DNA of 64,000 nt from Salvia splendens. Lineage: Eukaryota; Streptophyta; Magnoliopsida; Lamiales; Lamiaceae. Within the stretch, counting starts at the first letter, position 1. Each line of letters begins with the position of its first letter. A program made the position numbers and the translations under genes. Shown here piece after piece: positions 1 through 8,264 of this stretch. The notes below the pieces were generated by a model. It was not told the origin of the DNA, did no database searches, and worked only from the letters and a program-made list of their open reading frames with translations. The stretch spans positions 10,471,708 to 10,535,707 of the forward strand of contig NC_056052.1 of assembly GCF_004379255.2 (NCBI RefSeq), in the 5' to 3' direction.

Positions 1-408
1 TGTTTTTATATTGGAGATGCTGTCTTTACTTGGTCGTCAAAGAAGCAAGCTATAGTGACACTCTCAACATGTGAAGCCGAGTATGTCGCAGCAAGTTCAA
101 CGGTGTGCCATTGCATTTGGTTGAGAAATTTAATAACTTTTCTGGGATTGGCGCAACAAAGCCCGACAGAGATACGTGTTGATAATAAGTCTGCAATAGC
201 AGTTGCAAAGAATCCAGTGTTCCACGAAAGAAGTAAGCATATTGATACTCGTTATCACTTTATTCGGGAGCATGTGAACCAAAATGATGTGGAATTAGTA
301 TACTGCAAGTCACGAGATCAAATTGCAGACATATTTACAAAGCCACTAAAGCAGGATGTCTTCAGGAAATTGAAGTTTTTACTTGGCATGAAGACCTTGA
401 AGAATTGA
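1..408 (+). CDS. Ty1/copia RNase H, 3' end of pol (partial)
   Basis: C-terminal RNase H of a copia polyprotein, which degrades the RNA strand during reverse transcription. The open frame runs in from the left window edge (it reads CFYIGDAVFTWSSKK before the first start-like codon), so the gene is truncated by the window and not by mutation. Copia RNase H signatures are visible: STCEAEYVAASS, DNKSAIAVAKNP, RSKHIDTRYHFIRE and the terminal DIFTKPL motif. The frame is clean to a TGA at 406-408 and is followed 13 bp later by an LTR. It belongs to a different copia family from the array at 50806-58935, because both the protein and the LTR differ. Family identification is confident; activity cannot be judged from a fragment. 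Confidence 0.93.
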   Translation, partial: CFYIGDAVFTWSSKKQAIVTLSTCEAEYVAASSTVCHCIWLRNLITFLGLAQQSPTEIRVDNKSAIAVAKNPVFHERSKHIDTRYHFIREHVNQNDVELVYCKSRDQIADIFTKPLKQDVFRKLKFLLGMKTLKN

Positions 409-421
409 GCTTAATGGAGGA

Positions 422-960
422 TGTTGAATTTATTAAGTCAATTACTTCACAATTAAGGAGTGGTGATGAAGTTGCTCCATCACTACCTTATCTTAGTGGT
501 GTAAACTTGTGAGTAATTCATGGCTAAGAAGGTAGCCACATACAAGAACTACATTAGGCGGTGGTATCTTGTGGGTGGCATTTGATGGCTTCCTCATTAA
601 GTATAAAGTGACATCTAGTAGGTGACGTAGCATATAGCTGGCAATTTAACAACTAGTATTATTTAATTTGTGCTAACTAGATATCTCTAGTTTTAGGAAT
701 CGGTGCTTAACCGACTTTATACATCTATAAATAGGGAATTGTATTTCAATGTAATATTATCAAATCAAGTTAGAATTCTGAGTGAGATAGAGAAAGAGCC
801 GTAGCTCAAAGTGAGAAAGAGAGAAGAAAGCTTTGAATTGCTGAAGCACTCTTTGTTTGAATGTATTTTGTAATCCTTTTGTGAGAAGCCTATTAATACC
901 TATCCTCCATATTTCATCCTTGTTGAGTGCTCCTATATTTTGTGTGTCAAATATCCAACA
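422..960 (+). repeat. 3' LTR of the copia element
   Basis: About 539 bp beginning TGTTGAAT and ending ATCCAACA, so the ends form the short TG...CA inverted repeat expected of an LTR. It starts directly after a purine-rich stretch (aatggagga, about 413-421) downstream of the RNase H stop, which places it as the 3' LTR. A TATA box lies about 300 bp in. The 5' LTR is outside the window, so neither LTR divergence nor the target duplication can be measured. Confidence 0.85.
725..734 (+). promoter_or_regulatory. TATA box in copia LTR
   Basis: The sequence CTATAAATAG lies in the middle of the LTR, in the position expected for the U3/R promoter of a retrotransposon on the plus strand. Confidence 0.6.
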
Positions 961-1427
961 ATACATTCACTGAATACATATACAGTCCACAAACAGATTG
1001 CAAACATACAACACAGTGCGTGCACACATTTAACATATTTTTAGGGCCTAAACTTCTCATGTATTGATTGCATATCATGTCAATGTCCCTTATTACATTT
1101 ACACATACTCCCTCGTTCAGTAATTTGATGTGTTTATCAAGTTTTTATAAAAAAAAAAGGACTAAAACGATATCAACAATGAGGAAACGAAGTTTGGAGC
1201 GAAATCTTGGCCCGGACAAGGTTTTATTGTACGCAAACATGGCTTGTTCGAATTTATTCAAGTACAACAAAAAATGTTCTTGGACTAAACCAAAAATTGA
1301 TAAAATATACTTGTATTAATTAAATTAAATTAATAACAAAGTTAAATAATTAATGGATGTTGAAGATCTTAAATACAAGGAAATCATTTAATTATAAGGG
1401 GCTTCAAATTATCTGTAATTTGGTCAC
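961..1427. other. AT-rich intergenic spacer, nothing recognised
   Basis: I see no gene here. Short chance frames occur but have no recognisable domain and AT-rich composition typical of spacer. The stretch from about 1317 onward is very A/T rich (repeated taattaaatt) and leads into the tandem duplication. Confidence 0.5.
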
Positions 1428-1601
1428 GAACATGATGTCATTATTAATTTCAAGAGAGGTCATAATTAATTAATAAGTATTTCATTGGGCATTAAATAAA
1501 TTATTTTAATTTAGGAACATGAGGTCATTATTAATTTCAAGAGAGGTCATAATTATTTAATAAGTATTTCATTGGGAATTAAATAAATTATTTTAATTTA
1601 G
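1428..1601. repeat. 87-bp direct tandem duplication
   Basis: Two adjacent 87-bp units, 1428-1514 and 1515-1601, both begin GAACATGA and end TTTTAATTTAG and differ at only a few positions. A third GAACATGATG starts at 1602 but then diverges. This is a simple tandem duplication without coding potential. Confidence 0.9.
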
Positions 1602-2032
1602 GAACATGATGGATTAATCTTGTCCATAATTCCTTCAATCCCTAACCTAACATACCGAGAATATCTATATATATTGAGGTCGGCAATTTTAGTTCTCTCC
1701 ACTCGTAGGTAGCTTATTCTTGTGTTCTCTATTTTCTTGTCCGAGTTCTTCGCAAATTATTTACCATGAAATAGCCTAGAACGATCTCTAGTAGGTTTTA
1801 TGAAACTGACATAACTTTTTTTTAAGACTTCTATTTAGGAGTGTAAGATATTTACATGAATCTCTTCCAAAAACATATAATCGTAATAGTGGCCACAACA
1901 ACTTAGATCATTTGAGTGGTCAATCGTGCTCTGAAATACACTGACAGGAATTGGACAAAAAAGTTTCTCCATGTAGAGAAGTGCAAGCCATTGTCCGATC
2001 TTTGGATATCATATATGTTAGTCTTTCTTTTA
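1602..2032. other. Non-coding spacer
   Basis: No gene is supported. A TATA-like run (tatctatatatattgagg, about 1661-1678) followed by pyrimidine-rich sequence resembles a promoter or degraded LTR, but no LTR partner was found in the window. Confidence 0.35.
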
Positions 2033-2034
2033 TA

Positions 2035-2319
2035 CTCCCTCCGTCTCATAAAAATAGAAACACTTACTTTTTCGTCCGTCCTATAAAAATAGTCCAGTAT
2101 CATTTATGAAAAGTTTTTCCCAACTCATTACTCATATACATCATTTTATTTATAACTGGTATTACTAGGATCCACCATTAAAACAGTAATAATAATGTGG
2201 GTCTGACTATCCACTAACATTATTTTAATCACCCTTCTTCTCTGTCTTTCTTACTTTACCAATTATGTATTAATTCTTGTGCTATCTTAAATGTCCTTAT
2301 TTTTATGGAACGAAAATAG
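2035..2319. mobile_element. Stowaway-type (Tc1/mariner) MITE
   Basis: A 285-bp element begins CTCCCTCCGTCTCATAAAAA, the classic Stowaway terminus, and ends in the partly diverged complement (attttTATGGAACGAAAATAG). It is flanked by TA dinucleotides at 2033-2034 and 2320-2321, as expected for mariner-type target duplication. It has no coding capacity and depends on a transposase in trans. The right inverted repeat is degraded, so it is an old copy. Confidence 0.8.
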
Positions 2320-2381
2320 TATTAACCGGCTGATCTCTATAAATCATATATAGGGTATAACCCTGTACAACTAATTAAATA

Positions 2382-2433
2382 CTCCATCCGTCCCACAATA
2401 ATTGTCACTCTTTTTCATTTCGGTCCATCCTAC
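2382..2433. mobile_element. Truncated Stowaway-like MITE
   Basis: A second Stowaway-like terminus (TA then CTCCATCCGTCCCACAATAA) runs for about 52 bp and is cut off exactly where the Athila-type LTR begins at 2434. The rest of the MITE is not visible nearby. Confidence 0.6.
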
Positions 2434-3949
2434 TGTTGGGGTTTGGTGCCCCTTTGATGACTCAACAGGATTGCATGTGTTGTGTTAAGCAAGGATGTAT
2501 CCCACTGATCAGGATAGAAACCCCGGCTAAGCCTGAACCTGGCATCAAAGAAATTCCTCAACCCACTTCTACTGGCTAGTGTAGTGGAGGTAAGGGTCGA
2601 ATCCCACAGAGATGGATGCGCTTTGGGTAATTGTGGTGATAATCTGGAGGGGTTTGGTTAGCTACCACGCTTGGGTTGAGATTCTACCTAGACATGGATT
2701 AAAGGTGGGACTCTACTGAATGGGTGGTATAAAAGTAATCGACATTCAGCTGTGTACGTGAGAGTGGGGGACAAGGTGTTTCAGGGACATGTGGAAAGTA
2801 GATGATTACAATAAAAGGCTAAACGGAATATGAGAGAATAAGAAGTAGTTAGGTGCCTGCACTGTCAGATCTGTAGGCTATCAGCATGAAAAAGCAAAGG
2901 ACAAAAGCAAAAAGTAACTAAAAAGTAAAAGTGGTCCCAAACTTAGATGTTGATGTTATCTTCTCTAACAAGAATGCACCCCAGATCAAACAAACTCAGA
3001 TTCCATGGACTGCATTTCAGATTAACAACTTCACAATTCGGATCCACAATTAACTCACTAAAATTCAAAGATTAAACAAGCGAAATCGAGAACTACACAT
3101 ACTGGACGACATGCAAGGTGGCAGAACTTACGTAAACTCAAATTTCGCACCTAAACATTTCGGGAATTAGATCTAAACAACAAACTTAACTACAAACTCA
3201 GATCGAACAACTCCAAATTAAATCATGCTTCCAACACTTAGAAATTACTGCAATAACTAGATCTAAGCTACCTAGGCAGAATGAAACAGATTCAAATAGA
3301 AAGAGATGCATAAAAACAACTTCATTGCATAAACGTTTGGATCTCAACAAAACACTTCTTAAGATGATAAGTACTGAAAATGGAGCAGATCCAACGAAAG
3401 AAAACAAGTAAAGGTTAACTAAGAAAGCGAATAAAGATTGTTTTACCACTCCGGGCGATGAAACTGCTACGACTACTAAAAAAATTGGCTGGAACGATTG
3501 AAGGCGAATCTCCGTTGGAACTTCAGGTGACCATGGATGTTGCGAGGAATGAGAAGATCTTGGATTATGTTGAAGGAATTGATCTACCGAGAGAGAATAC
3601 TCTAACTAAGGGTGAATGTCGATGATTTCCCCTCCTCTCTCCAAGTGGCTTCCTTTTATAGGGAGGCCCGCCCTTGATTTTTAGGGTAGACTCTCTTCGT
3701 GAAATGACTCTTTTGCCCTCGTTTGTGGTTGATCATTCCCAGTAATCCTTCTTCTCCATCTCGAGCCTTTTTTTGGCATGCATCCTGATCAGTATTGCAC
3801 CATTCTGGCGCTCTTTTCACCTGAGTTATCCGAAACCCTTCCTACAGACTGGAACCCTTTCCCTGCACACTTTAGCAACTGTTTTGCAGATATAATCCAA
3901 TAATGCACGTATACTGACCAGTAACCAAGACCTAGAATGCGACTTATCA
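2434..3949 (-). repeat. Athila-type 3' LTR
   Basis: On the minus strand the LTR reads TGATAAGTCGC... to ...CCCCAACA, 1516 bp, with TG...CA ends. It aligns along its length with the LTR at 46034-47449 and with the split LTR at 8000-8264 plus 18936-19619, but belongs to a different subfamily: its tail and many internal positions differ, while the other two are very similar. A TATA box lies at 3652-3661. It is placed as the 3' LTR because the ORF1-like gene and spacer lie upstream in its own orientation. The 5 bp on its left (CCTAC) are not repeated at 19620-19624. Confidence 0.82.
3652..3661 (-). promoter_or_regulatory. TATA box in Athila-type LTR
   Basis: On the minus strand the sequence is CTATAAAAGG, matching the same box at 46279-46288 in the plus-strand copy. 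It marks the U3 promoter. Confidence 0.6.
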
Positions 3950-3971
3950 AACTGCTCACACTTATCACATG

Positions 3972-3983
3972 CTTGTCCTCAAG
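3972..3983 (-). other. PPT-proximal hairpin, GGAC type (Athila)
   Basis: On the minus strand CTTG-AGGA-CAAG is a small hairpin 22 bp from the LTR, between the spacer and the purine-rich region (3950-3968) that should prime plus-strand synthesis. The same architecture with other stem sequences is seen next to four further LTRs in this window. Confidence 0.6.
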
Positions 3984-5258
3984 TGTGAAGAACAAACAAA
4001 AAGAAATAAGTCGAATTCTAGCTTGGTTACACCCCTGACTGACTCTATCCTAAACTAGACTCTAAACTTTGACGCAAAGAAAAAAAACACATAAGCGACG
4101 GACAAACACATATAAACAGACACACAAAACACTTAAACACATTGATCGGGCTATATTTTCAACCATCCCTCCCCTTGGGATCAGGTGCAATCCGGCCTTA
4201 GACAACCTTGAACTTCTGCCGCCCCCCTTTTCTTTCCCAGTCAGTATATCTGCTCGTCAAGATCACCCACACTCTCGGCCAAACACCAGATTCGCTCAGT
4301 CGCTCATTCCTCACCAGGGATGTTAGGACTGTTTTCTCTCAAAACGCTGAACCACAGATGCTTCAGACTCATATCTCACGTGCGGCTCCTGAAGGGCTTT
4401 AAGGCTTGTAATGTGGCTATTGGTTTGTAGTGTTTGGGGTGGATGTTCTTAAGGCTCTAAGGTTCCAAAAACTACTACTTTATTTAGATGTGGGGGAACT
4501 GTGTGCATTTGGGCTCTTAGTTGTTCCTTCTTTTCGGCTGGACGTTTCCTGATATTGGACTCCAACTGGTCAGCAGCTTCTTTGTGGCTTCGCCACCCTT
4601 ATTCCTTCTTCCTTCTTTTGTGATCAAGTGTTTTCAACCATTTTCTTCGACATTTCTTTATGTGGCTTCGCCACCCTTATTCCTTCTTTTTTTGGGCCTT
4701 AGATTTTTCCCGGTCGATTTTCTCCTTTCCTCTCTATTTCTTTTTCCAGTTGGTTTTCCTTGTATGTCCTCCTGGCCAGTCGCCTTCTTTCCTTATGCCT
4801 GCACACACAGTCCCAGTGGCTAGTGGGTTATATCTGGGTAGAGATTTGGCTAGAAGAGGGGTTCTAAGGGATGGTTTTTTTTCTGGGGGGGAGGGGTTTC
4901 CTACTGCCTTTAGGACTTGCTACACGCGGTCACCTTACCCTAGGCATCATGTGACAGCCACTCTTTTCTTTTCTAAATTGGTCGAAAGTGGTTCCACTTA
5001 GGCTTATATCTCACCATTTAAGAGGGCTTTTGTATCTGGCTCTAAGGATGAGTTTTTCTCTCATACTTGCATCATCTATACTGACTAGGAGATACTAAGA
5101 GGGGTGGTTTCCATTGCCCAGCATGCCTTATCTCCCTCAATTCCCTTCACCGTCAGTTCGAGGCAGTTGAGTTTTAAGCCCAATCAACACGTATATACAA
5201 ACCTAGACCTAGACAAACAGTGATACATACAAAAAAAAACAGACCACACATATATACA
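3984..5258 (-). other. Athila 3' spacer, non-coding
   Basis: This is the long untranslated stretch between the ORF1-like gene and the 3' LTR, as is usual in Athila elements. It has many small chance frames on the plus strand (pyrimidine-rich sequence translating to F/P/L-rich peptides) which I do not accept as genes. It contains a duplicated small hairpin (4584-4688). Confidence 0.55.
4584..4688. repeat. Duplicated GTGGC-TTC-GCCAC hairpin
   Basis: The sequence GTGGCTTCGCCACCCTTATT occurs at 4584 and again at 4662, a 78-bp period. Each copy contains a perfect 5-bp stem with a TTC loop, followed by the same pyrimidine-rich tail. Confidence 0.75.
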
Positions 5259-5356
5259 TGTCATACTGGCCATTGTATCCCTGTTCCCACTTCACAAGTG
5301 TCTGCCCTCGGATACGACTGTGAAGTGGAAAATTGGAATGGCTAGTATGGGCGACA
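5259..5356. repeat. Long imperfect foldback (about 98 bp)
   Basis: The two ends are complementary. TGTCATACTGGCCATT at 5259-5274 pairs with the AATGGCTAGTATG...GACA arm ending at 5356, with one mismatch and a short bulge. The inner arms CCACTTCACA (5287-5296) and TGTGAAGTGG (5319-5328) are perfect. This is the first of four foldbacks in the Athila spacer. Confidence 0.75.
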
Positions 5357-5405
5357 TACAAACACAAAAACAAACAAGGACAAAACAAACTTAGACTAAA
5401 ACCTT

Positions 5406-5440
5406 CTCACACTTAGACTATGCAATAGGCTAAGTGGGAG
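5406..5440. repeat. Foldback hairpin, copy 2 of the array
   Basis: A 35-bp near-perfect hairpin with arms CTCACACTTAG and CTAAGTGGGAG (one mismatch), an inner CTAT/ATAG extension and a 3-nt loop GCA. Confidence 0.85.
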
Positions 5441-5494
5441 AATTGAAAACCTAAACAGAATTAAACAAACACAAACACATATATACCCAAACTC

Positions 5495-5529
5495 CTCACA
5501 CTTAGACTATGCAATAGGCTAAGTGTGAG
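5495..5529. repeat. Foldback hairpin, copy 3 of the array
   Basis: A 35-bp hairpin with perfect 11-bp arms CTCACACTTAG / CTAAGTGTGAG, one A/G mismatch, CTAT/ATAG inner stem and loop GCA. It starts 89 bp after copy 2. Confidence 0.9.
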
Positions 5530-5593
5530 TTAACATGCATACGAAAAGAAAACGAACACATACACAAGTACAAAAGTTGCAAACCCTGTACTT

Positions 5594-5631
5594 CTCACAC
5601 TTAGACTATTGAATAGGCTAAGTACTGTGAA
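5594..5631. repeat. Foldback hairpin, copy 4 of the array
   Basis: The same design as copies 2 and 3, with loop TGA and a 2-bp insertion in the right arm (CTAAGT-ac-TGTGA). It starts 99 bp after copy 3. Confidence 0.8.
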
Positions 5632-5889
5632 TGGGGTTTGCAACACACATACTACACAAAATTACTCTACCTAAAACAACAGAACAACAAATAAAATAAA
5701 AAAACTAAAAGTGAAAAAGAAAACTAACTGGTCAATGGGGTGGTTACATATTCCTTCTGCTCCTCCGCGGGGCAGGGCTGGGTGCAGGTGGTTCCTCGAG
5801 TTCCTCTTCCTCGGTATCGGATTGATTCTCCTCAGACTCTGCCGGTTCATTGGAACCTTCTTCCTCTGGCTCTTCTCTTTCCTTCTCGG

Positions 5890-7899
5890 TTACCTGTGGT
5901 TAACTATCTTCCCTTTCGCTAACTCCTTCAGAATACTTTCCATCACATTCGTCAGACGGGTCAACTCAGCTCTGGCTTGCCTGTTCTCCTCTGTCAATTC
6001 TGCCACCGCCCTCTCCAGGTTCGCTTGCCTCTGAGCTTGAACCTGCATGCCCTGGCCAGCTGCAACTCGTCCAGCCGGAATAGCCTCTTCACCCATGGCG
6101 TAAAAACGCGGGGCTCCTTCTCTGATGTAGGCAGTGTTTGTGCGAACGAAGAAGGGCGTATCAAACGGGCCAGGAGGGTCGACCATATACAGGGGAGATA
6201 AACCTTCGGCTCCAGAATAGTTATGTTGTTCCGCACGAAGGCTCCCAAAATGTGGTAGAGGGACAGATTCTTGCAGGGTGTGTGGCAATGAGGTGGCACT
6301 GATAAGAGGTCCAAAAACCCAGATACACTCTCCTCCCGCGCTTGGCCCACCAGAGGAGGTAGAGTTCTGTCATGGACGCCCGGACGGCTGAATTTGACTG
6401 CCATAGCAGGTTGAAGTCCAGGTAGAGTAGGACCAGGCGCAAGATGGGGTAGTTGAAATGAATGGAACGGGATATAGTAGATGAAAACTGCCTAGCAGCT
6501 GGGTGAGTGAGTTCCTCCCATGCCTCCTGGGGTTCAAAGTCAATGTGCCTGTGGGGAATCCCCCTTTCCCTACCTCTCCATTCCGGCCCTATGGCCTCCT
6601 CTAAACTACACATCCCCAATCTGACCGTCCACTCAATCAAGCTCATGCGCATCTCTCTCCCGAATACCCTAAAGGTTCTGGACTCTTCATCCAAGTCCGT
6701 GGTGACCCTGAATATAAAGGTCGTGAAAAACTCATTTGCCAACCTTATAGGTATACTCAGATCCTTGTTCTCTAACAGCCAATCAAAACCCAACGCACGC
6801 AAATGCAACAAGAAAGGCTCACGGGCATTCAATTCATCAAGGGAAGGGAAATAAAGTACCTTCCCGCTCTTGATTTGCTTGTTGTCATCGTCCTTGTCAT
6901 CAAACGCATCCTGTAGCTTTTTCGTGATAAAGTGCTTCATGCCCTCAATTAGCTCGTCAGTGAGCTCCACCTTCCAACGCCAGTACTTCAATCTCTCCAC
7001 CGGAGGATGTATCAGCTCCCGATGGTTGTGTGGAAGTTGTTGTTCACCATACTCTTCATCGTCTAGGGAGACGTCACTGTCGGATCCCGACTCTTCACTG
7101 GCAGTATATTCGCTGTCGCTCGGCTACCTTCGGCGCGGTGGGGCTCTTTGATTTGGTTCTGTGATGACGACGCCTGTGTTGACTGTGCGTTGCTTCTTGC
7201 GGCTTGGCTTCTTTGTAACAGGGGATTTCCCCTTCTTTTTTCTCTCCTCGCCGTACTTGTCCTCATTTCCGTCTTCATCATCTTCCGGTCTCTTCTCTGT
7301 TTGTGTTGAAGGCTTGTCCTGGGCAGTAGGCTGGGTCTCCACGCGGATATGGGTACTGTCATCTCTTGGCTCGTCGTGACCTACTGACTCAGATGCGAGG
7401 TCCAGACCCTCAGCCATCTTATCAGTCTCCTCTCTCTGGTCACTCGGCGTGGGGGTGACCACTTCGGTTGCCGTCGAAGCATCTTCCAAGTTAGTAGCTG
7501 ATAAGGGTTCCTCCCTAGGTTTTGTAGGAGTAGTCTTTTCTTCTTCACTCGAAACCTCTACTGCATCCGCTGCTGTGTTTGCTTTCGCCTTGCTGGATGT
7601 CCATTTCCCTAGGCATCTTTGTGACACTGTCTTCGGCTTCGGCCGTTCTGCCTTAGGATCGCTCTTCAACACTAATTTCCTTTTAACTGCCTTCGGTTTC
7701 GACACTGGAGGTGCCATTGGCTCTGGCTCCTCTGTTCGTACTACGGTCCCATCCTTCTCGATGTGTGTATCACTCTCCCCTGCTTCTGGCTGGGGAGTCA
7801 CTGACTTTGGCTCTTCTTCTCTGGTCTGCCTCTCTTCCACCTCGTCTACTGGCTGGTGGGCTAGGCCTTCTGGGTCGTTCTTTGTACCAGCTTCTTCAC
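5890..7899 (-). pseudogene. Athila ORF1/env-position protein, broken
   Basis: This gene sits between pol and the 3' LTR in Athila-type elements; its function is not established. On the minus strand one frame runs from the gap edge (7899) to 6221, broken only by an in-frame TAG at 7121-7123. The first ~260 residues are low-complexity and charged (a VKRKLVLKS basic patch, then K/E-rich sequence). After the stop comes an acidic linker (SDSEYTASEESGSDSDVSLD), then a folded domain with FFTTFIFRVTTDLDEE, REMRMSLIEWTVRLGM and HLIATHPARI, which I match to the ORF1-type domain of plant Athila elements. A frameshift near 6270 moves the reading to 6288-5890, which ends in a likely coiled coil (ERAVAELTEENRQARAELTR). 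The 5' end is lost in the gap. Function beyond retroelement ORF is unknown. Confidence 0.75.
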
Positions 7900-7999
7900 N
7901 NNNNNNNNNNNNNNNNNNNNNNNNNNNNNNNNNNNNNNNNNNNNNNNNNNNNNNNNNNNNNNNNNNNNNNNNNNNNNNNNNNNNNNNNNNNNNNNNNNN
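7900..7999. other. Assembly gap (100 N)
   Basis: Exactly 100 N, the usual placeholder for a gap of unknown size. It separates the ORF1-like gene of one Athila element from the LTR fragment of another subfamily, so linkage across it should not be trusted. Missing sequence could include Athila pol, gag, a primer site and an LTR end. Confidence 0.98.
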
Positions 8000-8264
8000 T
8001 AGAAACACAGATTAACAACTTCATGAACACAGATCTACAATTAAAACCTCAAATCAAAAGATCAAATACCGAAACTGCAACTAAACTTACTGGGTGACAT
8101 GCAAGGTGGCAGAAATTACGTAAACTAGGCTTTCACACTTAACCATTTCAGATCTAAAATCTAACAGCTATCTAGACTTGCAAACTCAGGCAGATTAACT
8201 ACAAAAATGAAAACATACGATTCAACACTGGAAATTACCGTAACTACTGGATTTAAGCTATCTA
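8000..8264 (-). repeat. Athila-type LTR, fragment 1 (interrupted)
   Basis: On the minus strand this matches the central part of the LTR at 46034-47449 (compare 46675-46945). It is the left half of an LTR whose other half is at 18936-19619. The join across 8264/18936 restores the sequence seen uninterrupted at about 46675-46690. Its far end runs into the gap. Confidence 0.85.

Noticed and set aside
1068..1319. 83-codon frame in the left spacer as a host gene
   Set aside because: No domain, AT-rich, no promoter or splice context, and no second copy to support conservation.
4069..5001. Plus-strand open frames rich in F, P, L and S in the Athila spacer
   Set aside because: Pyrimidine-rich composition, no domains, overlapping frames of similar length, and location in the 3' untranslated spacer of a minus-strand element.
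5406..5631. CRISPR-like regularly spaced palindromic repeats
   Set aside because: Only three copies, imperfect, in a plant retroelement spacer, with no cas genes and no spacer-repeat regularity.
5711..6201. Plus-strand frames opposite the ORF1-like gene
   Set aside because: Antisense shadows of the minus-strand gene, which has recognisable domain and coiled-coil features.
7161..8097. Long plus-strand frames spanning the N gap
   Set aside because: They only stay open because N codons are read through, and they mirror the minus-strand charged region.
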